The position numbers were made by a program, and so were the translations under genes. Shown here in pieces: positions 1 through 7,766 of a stretch of 20,494 nt of DNA. The notes under the pieces are model-generated. The model searched no databases. It was not told where the DNA came from and saw only the letters and a list, made by a program, of their open reading frames with translations. How positions within the stretch are numbered: the stretch's first letter is position 1; each line of letters opens with the position of its first letter. The DNA comes from Azonexaceae bacterium (GTDB lineage: Bacteria > Pseudomonadota > Gammaproteobacteria > Burkholderiales > Rhodocyclaceae). Location: positions 1 to 20,494 of the forward strand of contig SSTA01000273.1 of the NCBI GenBank assembly GCA_009469685.1, given 5' to 3'.

Positions 1-507
1 CCCTTCCAGGGTCACATCCTCGACCTGGACCACCCGCAAATAGGAATGGAGGGCGGCGGTAAAGGCCCAGGTGCTCTCTCCGGTATTCTGGACTGCAAGT
101 TCGACGTCCAGGCGGTCCGCTTCCAGGAGAACCGTGAGTTCGACCCGGAAGGCATGCGGCCACAGGGCATGGCTCACCGGGTCATCCGAGCACACCAAGG
201 TCGCCAGCGCGAAATCGTCGGCGTGGCGAGTCTCGAGGATATCCCACCGGCGGGTTCGCGCGAAACCGTGCTTGGGCAATGGACCGCGTCCCGCAAACTG
301 GGGAAAACAGACCGGAATCCCCCCGCGAATGGGAGTATCGCCATCGAAGGCAGCTCTGGGAGAAAGGAAGAGGCGCTCGCGGCCATCCCCCGTAATCCAG
401 GACAACACCTGACCGCCGTGGCGGGCGATCACCGCACTCGCGCCCCGAGGTCCCGCGAGGCGAATCGCCTCCAGACCGTGGAACTCCATCGTCTCAATTC
501 GCGTCAT
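1..507 (-). CDS. D-hexose-6-phosphate mutarotase (YeaD-like), C-terminus cut off by window edge
   Basis: This is an open minus-strand frame from the ATG at 507 to the left edge, 169 codons with no stop, so the gene is incomplete. It reads like the N-terminal half of the COG0676 / aldose-1-epimerase superfamily, which interconverts the anomers of hexose 6-phosphates in the cytoplasm. Visible family features are the opening strand pattern with GGQVLSW, the phosphosugar-site segment PIRGGIPVCFPQFAGRG, the KHGFAR motif, and near the end the FTAALHSYL block with its conserved histidine. Full-length members have about 270-300 residues, so roughly 110 are missing. The start is uncertain. ATG 507 overlaps the upstream DUF3301 gene by 14 nt, whereas the in-frame ATG at 489 (residue 7) would follow its stop by 4 nt. 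The gene is probably co-transcribed with the DUF3301 gene. Family assignment is strong; in vivo substrate is inferred. Confidence 0.87.
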   Translation of the reverse strand, partial: MTRIETMEFHGLEAIRLAGPRGASAVIARHGGQVLSWITGDGRERLFLSPRAAFDGDTPIRGGIPVCFPQFAGRGPLPKHGFARTRRWDILETRHADDFALATLVCSDDPVSHALWPHAFRVELTVLLEADRLDVELAVQNTGESTWAFTAALHSYLRVVQVEDVTLEG

Positions 508-847
508 GATCGACCGTTTTCTCAGGCACCCCCTCCGTCACCATCCGTGGCCGCAGGTAAAGCATCTCGACTTCGTGGCCAAGCAGGGTCAGCGAGCCAG
601 TGCGCCGGTTGTCGCCGGTATCGCTGTACTCGAATCCGTAGGTGCGTCGCAATTGGAGCCGCCCTTCGGCGTCACGCCCCCATCGCAGACTGCGAATAGC
701 TACGGTATCATCGAGCAGCAACATGTTCTCGGCATGACAAGCCCGCCGTGCAAAAGCCACCGCCGCCTCGCGGGCCTTGAGACTGTCGAGCCATAACCAG
801 ACCCCGGCCGCGATCAGCACCAGGGCAAATAATTCAGATAAATCCAT
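494..847 (-). CDS. DUF3301-family membrane-anchored protein
   Basis: 117 residues. The N-terminus carries one hydrophobic segment (about residues 4-20, LSELFALVLIAAGVWLW). A charged, soluble tail of about 95 residues follows, containing LLDDTVAIRSLRW and a strand-rich C-terminal part with RRTYGFEYSDTGDNRRTG. The size, single N-terminal anchor and RTYGFEYS..G..R motif match the DUF3301 family of gamma- and betaproteobacteria, whose function is unknown. The start ATG is 20 nt from the first possible ATG of the divergent gene at 868. The 3' end overlaps the mutarotase gene by up to 14 nt, which suggests one transcript. Localisation to the inner membrane with the tail in the cytoplasm is an inference from the anchor and the charged flanks. 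No catalytic motif is visible. Confidence 0.8.
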   Translation of the reverse strand: MDLSELFALVLIAAGVWLWLDSLKAREAAVAFARRACHAENMLLLDDTVAIRSLRWGRDAEGRLQLRRTYGFEYSDTGDNRRTGSLTLLGHEVEMLYLRPRMVTEGVPEKTVDHDAN

Positions 848-867
848 GCCTTACCAATCGGGCGCGG

Positions 868-2472
868 ATGATAAATTCGCCACACTCCATCTGCCGGCCC
901 TCACCGATAATGAACCCAAACCAAACCCCAACCATCCCCAGGGAGACAAGCTTGCAGTTTTTGCGCGACATTCTGCCATTTGGCAGAGCGGTCTCCGAGG
1001 ACAAGGCCGTCGCCGAAGTGCGCGCCGCCCTGGATGGCCTCTCCGCGCTGAACCCCCAGCCCGCGGCAGTGGCACTGGCCGGCGAGATCATCCCGGGAAT
1101 CGCTCGCCATGGCAATCTCCACATGCGCCTCAAGCTCCTCGAAGAGGCCAGGACAGTCGCAGAACGTCCCCTGACGGAGATCGAAGCCCGCCTCGAGAAC
1201 GCCCCCCTGCCCCTCGGCTCGGCGGCCACCGCGCTCGCCCTGGTGGCGGACAACGTGTTGAAGGCGCTGGCCGCCGCCTATTCCGGCATCGCGCTCGGCA
1301 TCGAGCGACGCCGGGTCGATTCCGGTCTGGCGCGCCTGCAGGCCGCTGCCCTGCGCCACGCCTGCCAGACCATCTGTCGCCGCCAGAACCTGGCCTACCG
1401 GGCTTACGCCGTCCCTTCGGCATCTTCCTGGCAGATGTTGCACAAGCTCTTCCGTGTGGCCCGCAATCGTCGTGTCACAAGCCGAAACGGCGGCGAAGCC
1501 CCCATCGACCACCTCTATGCGGGCGCACTGCTGCTGGCGGCCATCGACCCCACCAAATTTCCCCGCGGTACCTTGAATGCCCTGAACAAAGCCGTCGATG
1601 CGCTCGCTCCCCTGGGCAGCATTGCGGAAGCCGATGCCGATTTCCATATTCCCAAGTCCGCCGCGGGCCAATTCGTCATCCGGGGCGATGACGGCACTCC
1701 GGGCCACCCCCTGCTGCGCACCCAGCTCGCGACCTCCCTCGGCGGCTGTCTCATCGTCGATTTCAGACCGGTCTTGGCCATGCTCGATCGCCATCTTCGC
1801 AAGCTGCCCGACGAAGCGCCCTGCATCCCGCTCGAGCTTCCGGACGCTTTCGTGCAGGCCATGCGCACCGCCCTCGGCAGCCACGCCGCCCGCCGCTATT
1901 CCCGCACCCGCTTCAAGCCGCGGGCCGATTTGGCGGCGGGGATAGACGCCGTGATCGACTTTCTCAACGGCCGCGCCCTCACCCGCCGGAGTACCGACCC
2001 TGGCCGCGAGGAGCGCCACTGGCCCGTCGCCCTGAGCGAATGGTCGCTGCTGGACGAAAGTCCCGAAGGCTTCGGCATTCGCTACCTGAAGGGCGAAAAA
2101 TCGCGCATCGAGGCCGGCGAGGTCGTGGCGCTCCAACCCCGGGAGAACAGCAAGCTGCACATCTGCATGGTCCGCCGCATCACCAGCACCGAGCACCACC
2201 GCCTCGAACTCGGGCTGCAGGAACTCTCCGGTTTCGGCGTCGTGATCGACATCCCCCAGGCCGTCGCCAACTATGTCGAACAGGCGATCGTCATACCACG
2301 GCTACCAGGACACGCCAACGCCACAGGGATCCTCGCGCGTCCCGGCAGCGTCAAGTGCGGCCAGAGAGTCAGCTTCCGCGACGCCGAGCGTCAGTTGCGC
2401 TACACCGTCGGCGCATCCCTGGAGCGTCATCCCCGGGTCGAACTTTACGCCCTGGAGCCTCTGGCCGGGTAA
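868..2472 (+). CDS. Conserved protein of unknown function with PilZ-like C-terminal region
   Basis: 534 residues if started at ATG 868, or 520 from the in-frame ATG at 910. The later start would leave 62 rather than 20 nt for divergent promoters, and neither has a good ribosome binding site. Residues about 35-240 are rich in helix-forming Ala/Leu segments and contain no enzyme motif I recognise. The region 340-460 looks like a PilZ-type beta barrel. It has an arginine-rich stretch (RRYSRTRFKPR, 342-352, including an R-x3-R) and, after an intervening helix, the D-x-S-x-x-G signature DESPEG (396-401). Alternating strands follow, with a basic MVRRI and a GLQEL end. PilZ domains bind cyclic di-GMP through these two motifs, but here the spacing between them is longer than usual, so ligand binding is unproven. 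The protein appears cytoplasmic, with no signal peptide. It precedes rlmJ by 11 nt. Confidence 0.82.
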   Translation: MINSPHSICRPSPIMNPNQTPTIPRETSLQFLRDILPFGRAVSEDKAVAEVRAALDGLSALNPQPAAVALAGEIIPGIARHGNLHMRLKLLEEARTVAERPLTEIEARLENAPLPLGSAATALALVADNVLKALAAAYSGIALGIERRRVDSGLARLQAAALRHACQTICRRQNLAYRAYAVPSASSWQMLHKLFRVARNRRVTSRNGGEAPIDHLYAGALLLAAIDPTKFPRGTLNALNKAVDALAPLGSIAEADADFHIPKSAAGQFVIRGDDGTPGHPLLRTQLATSLGGCLIVDFRPVLAMLDRHLRKLPDEAPCIPLELPDAFVQAMRTALGSHAARRYSRTRFKPRADLAAGIDAVIDFLNGRALTRRSTDPGREERHWPVALSEWSLLDESPEGFGIRYLKGEKSRIEAGEVVALQPRENSKLHICMVRRITSTEHHRLELGLQELSGFGVVIDIPQAVANYVEQAIVIPRLPGHANATGILARPGSVKCGQRVSFRDAERQLRYTVGASLERHPRVELYALEPLAG

Positions 2473-2483
2473 AATCCCGGCCC

Positions 2484-3338
2484 ATGCTCAGCTATCGCCA
2501 CAGTTTCCACGCCGGCAACCACGCCGACGTCCTCAAGCATCTCGTCCTCCTCCGCCTCCTCGCCCACCTCAATCGCAAGGACGGGGCCTACTGGGTTATC
2601 GACACCCATGCCGGCTCGGGTCGCTACGATCTCACCGGTCCCCAAGCGCAAAAATTGGGCGAATTCCGTGAGGGTATCGGCCGCCTGTGGACGCGGGAGG
2701 ACCTCCCGGCCCCGCTGGCCGAGTACGTGGCCCGGGTCCGCGACCTCAACCCCGACGGGCGTCTAGCCCACTACCCAGGTTCCCCCTGGTTGGCCTGGAA
2801 AGCCCTGCGCAGCCAGGATCGGCTACGCCTTTTCGAACTCCACAGCAGCGACTCGCGTCTTCTCCAGGACTGCTTCCGGGAAGCAGGGCGCCAAGTGACC
2901 GTCACCGCGGGCGACGGGATTGCCGGCTTGAAGGCGCTCCTCCCTCCCCCGCCGCGCCGGGGCCTGGTCCTCATCGATCCCTCCTACGAGACCCGCGAAG
3001 ATTACGGCGCCGTCGTCAAAGCCTTGCGGGACAGCCAGCAGCGCTTCGCCACCGGCACCTATGCCCTCTGGTACCCTCTCCTCGCCCGGAGCGAGTCCCG
3101 GGAGTTGCCGCGCCGCTTGCGCAAGTTGCCGCTACGCAGCTGGCTCGACGTCAGCCTGACGGTCGCGGCGCCCCGCTCGGATGGCCTGGGAATGCAGGGG
3201 AGCGGCGTGTTCGTGATCAATCCGCCCTGGACTCTGGAAGCCGAATTGCGCGAATGCCTGCCGCTCCTGGCCGCGGTTCTCGGTCAGGATGGCGCCGGGC
3301 GCTACAATCTGGAGCGCTGGGAGGCCGAGACGGCATGA
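2484..3338 (+). CDS. rlmJ: 23S rRNA (adenine(2030)-N6)-methyltransferase RlmJ
   Basis: 284 residues, close to the 280 of E. coli RlmJ. The enzyme uses S-adenosylmethionine to methylate N6 of A2030 in 23S rRNA. The start at ATG 2484 gives the family-typical N-terminus MLSYRHSFHAGNHADVLKH. Visible motifs are the SAM-binding segment VIDTHAGSGRYDL (38-50), FELHSSD (117-123), GDGIAGL (143-149) and the N6-adenine methyltransferase motif IV as DPSYE (165-169). The usual form of motif IV is D-P-P-Y, and Ser in the third position is a known tolerated variant. The C-terminal block GLMQ/GSGVFVINPPW is also present. The longer frame upstream of 2484 is only overlap with the preceding gene. The stop codon overlaps the next start (ATGA at 3335-3338), so the downstream gene is likely translationally coupled. 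Confidence 0.95.
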   Translation: MLSYRHSFHAGNHADVLKHLVLLRLLAHLNRKDGAYWVIDTHAGSGRYDLTGPQAQKLGEFREGIGRLWTREDLPAPLAEYVARVRDLNPDGRLAHYPGSPWLAWKALRSQDRLRLFELHSSDSRLLQDCFREAGRQVTVTAGDGIAGLKALLPPPPRRGLVLIDPSYETREDYGAVVKALRDSQQRFATGTYALWYPLLARSESRELPRRLRKLPLRSWLDVSLTVAAPRSDGLGMQGSGVFVINPPWTLEAELRECLPLLAAVLGQDGAGRYNLERWEAETA

Positions 3339-3985
3339 TTCGCCCTGCCGCAGCTTCCTCCGGCAGCCCAGTCGCCTCGCGCAGGGTGCCGCGCCGCGGC
3401 AATTCTTTCGCCGCCCCCCGGACTCTCGTCGTGGCGACCTGTCTGATGGCCTCGGCCGCCGTCGAGGCCCAGTTCGAAAGCTCGCCCGGCAGGGCGGACG
3501 AACTCCCCGCCTCGGCGATCCACGTCCAAGAGCCCGCCGCCGACGAGGTCGCAGTGGTCATCAATGCCAACGCCACTTTCGGCAACCACGCAGGAATCTT
3601 CGTCGGCCCACGGCTCAGCGATCCGGCCGGCAGCTACGCCGCGACCCGCCGCCGGATTGCGGGCTGGGTCCAAGGACTCGCCGACTACGTCCGCTACCAG
3701 ACCACCGACGGACCCCGCATCCGGATCTACCGTTTCCGGCTCGATCCGGATTCCCTCGCCGCCCTCGCTTCGCGTCTGCCGGAAGCCGACCGGGCGGCCC
3801 CCCTTTACTGTGCCACGGCAGTCCAGAACGCGATTGCCGGCATCGGCCCCTTCGTCGGTATCCCATCCGCTGGCTGGACCAGTCCCGCCAGTGTGGCCCG
3901 GCTCCTGGACCGCCTCCTCACCCGCCTCCCTGATGGCGGATACTGCCAATTGCCCGACGGTACGCGCTGCGCGACCGAGCAGTGA
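3335..3985 (+). CDS. Exported protein, probable permuted papain-fold (NlpC/P60/YiiX-like) cysteine hydrolase
   Basis: 216 residues starting at the ATG that overlaps the rlmJ stop. The N-terminus has a basic region (RRVPRRGN, 16-23), a hydrophobic stretch (about 30-42) and a signal peptidase I type site after AVEA (42-45), so export is likely. The mature part contains INANATFGNHAGIF with His85 and, about 70 residues later, PLYCATAVQNAI with Cys159 at the start of a helix. The order His first, Cys later in a C-x-x-x-[VL] helix is the pattern of circularly permuted papain-fold proteins such as YiiX/LRAT-like members of the NlpC/P60 superfamily. These hydrolyse amide or ester bonds in peptidoglycan, lipids or proteins. 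The third catalytic residue is not obvious to me. Two more cysteines near the C-terminus (C204, C212) could form a periplasmic disulfide. Function is inferred from the motif pattern only. Confidence 0.72.
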   Translation: MIRPAAASSGSPVASRRVPRRGNSFAAPRTLVVATCLMASAAVEAQFESSPGRADELPASAIHVQEPAADEVAVVINANATFGNHAGIFVGPRLSDPAGSYAATRRRIAGWVQGLADYVRYQTTDGPRIRIYRFRLDPDSLAALASRLPEADRAAPLYCATAVQNAIAGIGPFVGIPSAGWTSPASVARLLDRLLTRLPDGGYCQLPDGTRCATEQ

Positions 3986-4112
3986 GGCGGAGGACTGCGC
4001 CGGCTGCCGGGCTCCGCAATGGGAGAAAGGATCATCTCCGCCCGAACCGTCCGCCCGCAAGCAAAGCAAGGGATGAGGCGGCGTGCTGTCCGCGTCGTCG
4101 CGATCCAGACGA

Positions 4113-4469
4113 CTAACCCAAGCGGTCGTATTTGTCGCTGCGGCCGCGGCTCTTGTCCACCGGGTATTTCTCTGCGTTCTTGACCAGTTTCCGGCGGGCC
4201 GCCTCGAGCAGATCGATGCCGGCCAGATCGGCGATGAGCAGCAGATAGAGCAGGATGTCGGCGCATTCGTCGCGCAAGGCCTCGGCCCCCGCCGGGTCGC
4301 CCGGCAAGGCCTCGATCTCGGGGTCGAGCTTCCATTGGGTCAGTTCGAGCAGCTCGGCAGCCTCCAGATTGAGGGAGACAATGAGACTGCGCAGCGTATG
4401 GAACTGGCGCCAGTCGCGTTCGTCGCGAAAGGCCAGCAGGGCCTGCTGCAGCGCATCGAGTTCGCTCAA
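4113..4469 (-). CDS. MazG-like nucleotide pyrophosphohydrolase
   Basis: 118 residues. It belongs to the all-alpha NTP pyrophosphatase superfamily (MazG-like / RS21-C6, dCTPase type), which hydrolyses (d)NTPs to NMP and pyrophosphate and cleanses non-canonical or surplus nucleotides. The paired metal-binding motifs are visible: E-x-x-E in LNLEAAELLELTQW (about 34-47) and E-x-x-D in RDECADILLYLLLIADL (about 66-82). The C-terminal KYPVDKSRG is typical for the family. The start is TTG at 469 of the 4400s (position 4469), supported by a GGAG sequence seven bases upstream. The gene is divergent from the carbonic anhydrase homologue with only 36 nt between the two starts, and convergent with the peptidase-like gene. 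The precise nucleotide substrate cannot be read from the sequence. Confidence 0.92.
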   Translation of the reverse strand: MSELDALQQALLAFRDERDWRQFHTLRSLIVSLNLEAAELLELTQWKLDPEIEALPGDPAGAEALRDECADILLYLLLIADLAGIDLLEAARRKLVKNAEKYPVDKSRGRSDKYDRLG

Positions 4470-4470
4470 T

Positions 4471-4476
4471 TACAAT
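4471..4476 (+). promoter_or_regulatory. Possible -10 element for the carbonic anhydrase homologue
   Basis: TACAAT lies 29 nt before the start codon of the plus-strand gene and immediately before the TTG start of the divergent MazG-like gene. No recognisable -35 hexamer stands at 16-18 nt upstream, so this is a weak call based on one hexamer and its position. Confidence 0.3.
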
Positions 4477-4505
4477 CTCCGCCTGGACCTCAAGGAGCCT
4501 GCATC

Positions 4506-5027
4506 ATGCCCATTTTCCGCATCGACGAGAAGTCGCCCTGCATCGACCCCAGCGCCTGGGTCGCTCCCAACGCCACGATCATCGGCGACGTGCGCCTGGC
4601 CGCCGGGGCCTCGGTCTGGTGGAACGCCGTCCTGCGCGGGGACAACGACCCCATTTCCATCGGCGAGAACACTAACATCCAGGACGGCTCGGTCCTCCAC
4701 ACCGACGAGGGCGTACCCCTCCACCTGGGCCGCGACGTCACCGTCGGTCATCTGGTGATGCTCCACGGGTGTACCGTGGGCGATGGCAGCCTGATCGGCA
4801 TCGGCTCCATCGTCCTCAATCGGGCGGTCATCGGGCAGGGCTCCATCGTCGGAGCCAATACCCTGATTCCTGAAGGGAAGACCTATCCCGACCGGGTGCT
4901 CATCGTGGGCTCCCCGGGCAAGGTCATCCGCAGCTTGACCGACGAAGAAGTCTTGCGCCTGAGGGCTTCCGCGACCCACTACGTCGGCAACGCCGGTCGC
5001 TACCGGGATCGCCTGATCCCCCTCTGA
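4506..5027 (+). CDS. Gamma-class carbonic anhydrase family protein (YrdA/PaaY-like hexapeptide protein)
   Basis: 173 residues forming a left-handed beta helix of hexapeptide repeats, followed by a C-terminal helix. All classic gamma-carbonic-anhydrase positions are present: Arg44, Asp46 and Gln59 of the interface network and three metal-binding histidines, His65 (VLHTDEG), His82 (VGHLVM) and His87 (LHGCTVGD). Members assemble as trimers with a metal at each subunit interface and reversibly hydrate CO2, although many bacterial homologues such as YrdA show no measurable activity, so the reaction is uncertain. The start at ATG 4506 has a strong AGGAG ribosome binding site. An upstream in-frame extension to 4083 is only the antisense of the MazG-like gene and is not used. 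A TACAAT box at 4471 may drive expression. Confidence 0.93.
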   Translation: MPIFRIDEKSPCIDPSAWVAPNATIIGDVRLAAGASVWWNAVLRGDNDPISIGENTNIQDGSVLHTDEGVPLHLGRDVTVGHLVMLHGCTVGDGSLIGIGSIVLNRAVIGQGSIVGANTLIPEGKTYPDRVLIVGSPGKVIRSLTDEEVLRLRASATHYVGNAGRYRDRLIPL

Positions 5028-5045
5028 GCGGGCCATAGAAGCGCC

Positions 5046-5074
5046 TTGTCATTTGGCTGCGGATTGCGCATAGT
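5046..5074 (+). promoter_or_regulatory. Putative sigma70 promoter of the tex-arsC-hslO-kinase run
   Basis: TTGTCA (5046-5051, five of six matches to the consensus -35) and CATAGT (5069-5074, four of six to the -10) are separated by 17 bases. The predicted start site near 5081 gives a leader of about 20 nt before tex. The leader is pyrimidine-rich (a run of six T, then CCGCCCCCC) and has no Shine-Dalgarno sequence, which is unusual. Confidence 0.5.
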
Positions 5075-5101
5075 TCGCCCTTTTTTCGCTCCGCCCCCCG
5101 C

Positions 5102-7420
5102 ATGCTCCCCCCCATCGAACACCGCATCGCCCTCGAACTCGGGGTGCGCCCCACCCAGGTCGTCGCCGCCATCGCCCTCCTCGACGAGGGCGCCACGGTG
5201 CCCTTCATCGCCCGTTACCGCAAGGAAGCCACCGGCGAACTGGACGATACCCAGCTGCGCAATCTGGAAGAGCGCCTCCACTACCTCCGCGAGCTGGAGG
5301 AACGCCGCGCCGCCATCGTCGCCAGCATAGCCGAACAAGGCAAGCTGACGCCGGAACTGAAGGCCGAGATCGACGACGCCGAAACGAAGCAGCGCCTGGA
5401 AGACCTCTATCTGCCCTACAAGCAGAAGCGCCGTACCAAGGCACAGATCGCCCGGGAAGCCGGCATCGAGCCCTTGGCCTTCGCCTTGCTGGACAATCAC
5501 GCGCTCGAGCCGGAGGCCGAGGCTGAAAAATACCTCAATGCCGATGCCGGTTTCGCCGACGCCAAGGCCGTCCTCGACGGCGCCCGGCAGATCCTGATGG
5601 AAAAATTCGCCGAAGACGCCGAACTCCTCGGCCAACTGCGGGAATACCTGAATGACCACGGATTCGTGAAATCCAAGGTCGTAGAGGGCAAGGAAGCCGA
5701 GGGGGCCAAATTCCGCGACTGGTTCGACTTCGCCGAACCCATCGCCGCAATGCCCTCCCACCGGGCGCTCGCCCTGCTGCGCGGGCGCAACGAGGGCTTC
5801 CTGGCGATCAGTCTGGTGCTGGATTGCGAACTCCAGGAAGACATGCCGCGCAACGCCCAGAACCCCTGCGAGCAGCGCATCGCCGCCCGCTTCGGCATCC
5901 GCGACCAGGGCCGCCCGGCCGACAAATGGCTAGGCGATACCGTGCGCTGGACCTGGAAGGTCAAGGTTTATCCCCACCTGGAACTCGAATTGATGAACGC
6001 CCTGCGGGAAAGGGCGGAGGAAGAAGCCATCCGCGTCTTTGCCCGCAATCTCAAGGACCTCCTGCTCGCCGCCCCGGCCGGCCAGCACGCCACCATGGGC
6101 ATCGACCCGGGTATCCGCACCGGCTGCAAGATCGCGGTCGTGGACGCCACCGGCAAGCTCCTCGACACGGCCACTATCTATCCCCACGAACCGCGCTGCG
6201 ACTGGGATGGTTCCCTGGCCACCATCGCCCGCCTGGCGGCCAAGCATGGGGTCAGTCTGGTGGCCATCGGCAACGGCACCGCCAGCCGGGAAACCGACAA
6301 GCTGGTCGCCGAGGTGATGAAGCGCTATCCCGAGGCGCGCCTGACCAAGATCGTGGTGTCGGAGGCCGGCGCCTCGGTCTATTCGGCGTCCGAATTCGCC
6401 GCCAAGGAGTTTCCCGAACTGGACGTCTCGCTGCGCGGCGCCGTCTCGATTGCCCGCCGCCTGCAGGACCCCCTGGCCGAACTGGTCAAGATCGAGCCCA
6501 AATCCATCGGCGTCGGTCAGTACCAGCACGACGTCTCGCAAACCAAGCTGGCGCGCAGCCTCGATGCGGTGGTGGAGGATTGCGTCAATGCCGTCGGCGT
6601 CGATGTCAATACGGCCTCAATTCCGCTGCTGACCCGCATCTCGGGCCTCAACGCCGGGCTGGCCGCCAACATCGTAGGCTATCGGGATGCCCATGGCGCC
6701 TTCAGAACCCGGGAGGAATTGAGAAAGGTGCCTCGCCTGGGCGACAAGACCTTTGAGCAGGCGGCCGGTTTCCTGCGCATTCCCAACGGCGACAACCCCC
6801 TCGATGCCTCTGCCGTCCACCCGGAAGCCTATCCCCTGGTGGAAAGGATCGTCGTGGATCTCAAGAAGCCGATCGGGGAGATCATCGGCAACCCGTTGGC
6901 CCAGCGTCTCAGCGCGCAGAAATACGCCGACGGGCGCTTCGGCATCTACACCGTCCAGGACATCATCCGCGAGCTGGAAAAGCCCGGCCGGGATCCGCGA
7001 CCCGAATTCAAGACCGCCACTTTCGCCGACGGCATCGAGGCCATGAAGGACCTCAAGCCGGGCATGATCCTGGAAGGGGTGGTGACCAACGTCGCGGCCT
7101 TTGGCGCCTTCGTGGACATCGGCGTACACCAGGATGGCCTGGTCCATGTCTCCGCCCTCTCCGAAAAATTCGTCAAGGATCCCCACACGGTGGTCAAGGC
7201 GGGCCAGGTGGTCAAGGTCAAGGTCCTGGAAGTGGACTTGCCGCGCCAACGGATTTCCCTGACCATGCGCATGTCAGACGAACCTTCAAAAGCCCGGCGC
7301 ACCGAGACGGATTCCGGAGTCCGGGGCGCCTACGGGGCCGGTCGACCGGCCCCACGCCAGAACACTCCTCCCCCCGCCAGCGGTGCCATGGCGGCCGCCT
7401 TCGCAAAATTGAGAAAGTGA
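5102..7420 (+). CDS. tex: Transcription accessory protein Tex (S1 RNA-binding)
   Basis: 772 residues, the normal length for Tex, a nucleic-acid-binding protein conserved in bacteria and related to eukaryotic Spt6. Domains in order are the N-terminal helical Tex region (1 to about 200, with [12 protein letters not shown] at 35-46) and a YqgF/RNase H-like domain starting at [12 protein letters not shown] (332-343) and including [14 protein letters not shown] helix-hairpin-helix region follows (about 490-560, with [23 protein letters not shown] and FRTREEL). An S1 domain spans about 651-724 ([28 protein letters not shown]). The last 45 residues are a Pro/Arg-rich low-complexity tail. It binds single-stranded nucleic acid through S1 and influences transcription and virulence-gene expression in several species. 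It is the first gene of a close plus-strand run and ends one base before the next start. Confidence 0.97.
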   Translation: MLPPIEHRIALELGVRPTQVVAAIALLDEGATVPFIARYRKEATGELDDTQLRNLEERLHYLRELEERRAAIVASIAEQGKLTPELKAEIDDAETKQRLEDLYLPYKQKRRTKAQIAREAGIEPLAFALLDNHALEPEAEAEKYLNADAGFADAKAVLDGARQILMEKFAEDAELLGQLREYLNDHGFVKSKVVEGKEAEGAKFRDWFDFAEPIAAMPSHRALALLRGRNEGFLAISLVLDCELQEDMPRNAQNPCEQRIAARFGIRDQGRPADKWLGDTVRWTWKVKVYPHLELELMNALRERAEEEAIRVFARNLKDLLLAAPAGQHATMGIDPGIRTGCKIAVVDATGKLLDTATIYPHEPRCDWDGSLATIARLAAKHGVSLVAIGNGTASRETDKLVAEVMKRYPEARLTKIVVSEAGASVYSASEFAAKEFPELDVSLRGAVSIARRLQDPLAELVKIEPKSIGVGQYQHDVSQTKLARSLDAVVEDCVNAVGVDVNTASIPLLTRISGLNAGLAANIVGYRDAHGAFRTREELRKVPRLGDKTFEQAAGFLRIPNGDNPLDASAVHPEAYPLVERIVVDLKKPIGEIIGNPLAQRLSAQKYADGRFGIYTVQDIIRELEKPGRDPRPEFKTATFADGIEAMKDLKPGMILEGVVTNVAAFGAFVDIGVHQDGLVHVSALSEKFVKDPHTVVKAGQVVKVKVLEVDLPRQRISLTMRMSDEPSKARRTETDSGVRGAYGAGRPAPRQNTPPPASGAMAAAFAKLRK

Positions 7421-7421
7421 C

Positions 7422-7766
7422 ATGATCCAGGTCTTCGGCATCAAGAACTGCGACACCATGAAAAAGGCCTTCACGTGGCTGGAGACGCAGCAACTCGCTT
7501 ACGAATTCATCGACTACAAGAAAGCCGGGATCGCCGAGAGCCATCTGCCCGACTGGAATCGGCGGGTCGGCTGGAAGACCCTGCTCAACACCCGCGGGCT
7601 GATGTGGAAGAAACTCACCGACGGCGAGCGCGCCGATGTGGACGAAGCCAAGGCGCTGATCCTCATGTCCCGCTACCCTGCCCTGATCAAGCGCCCGGTA
7701 CTCGATACCGGACAAATCCTTCTCGTCGGCTTCGATCCGGAAACCTACGCCAAGACGGTCAAATGA
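7422..7766 (+). CDS. ArsC/Spx-family thioredoxin-fold reductase (YffB-like)
   Basis: 114 residues, a complete member of the ArsC/Spx/YffB family with thioredoxin fold. The N-terminal active-site loop is FGIKNCDTMKKAF with a single cysteine, Cys10. The family block VGWKTLLNTRGLMWKKL (45-61), the LIKRPVL segment (about 87-93) with the conserved Arg, and the C-terminal GFDPETY are present. As in E. coli YffB there is no second resolving cysteine in the CxxC position (Met13), so glutathione-dependent thiol chemistry is more likely than classical arsenate reduction. The natural substrate of this subfamily is unknown. The start lies 1 nt after the tex stop and the stop overlaps the hslO start as ATGA. 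Three consecutive genes are thus likely co-translated. Confidence 0.92.
   Translation: MIQVFGIKNCDTMKKAFTWLETQQLAYEFIDYKKAGIAESHLPDWNRRVGWKTLLNTRGLMWKKLTDGERADVDEAKALILMSRYPALIKRPVLDTGQILLVGFDPETYAKTVK

Noticed and set aside
901..2199. 432-codon open frame on the minus strand
   Set aside because: It is antisense to the 868-2472 gene in a GC-rich region, has Gly/Gln/Val-rich composition and no motif; a shadow frame.
2971..2990. DPSYE in RlmJ as a damaged catalytic motif
   Set aside because: Ser in the third position of the D-P-x-Y motif is tolerated in N6-adenine methyltransferases, and the rest of the protein is intact.
3986..4112. Possible small gene or terminator between convergent genes
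   Set aside because: No stem with a T tract and no plausible ORF independent of neighbouring frames were found.
4083..4505. In-frame N-terminal extension of the carbonic anhydrase homologue
   Set aside because: It is antisense to the MazG-like gene, and the ATG at 4506 has an AGGAG site and gives the normal family N-terminus.
5028..5101. T6 run before tex as an intrinsic terminator of the carbonic anhydrase gene
   Set aside because: No stable GC stem precedes the T run; the segment is better explained as the tex promoter and leader.
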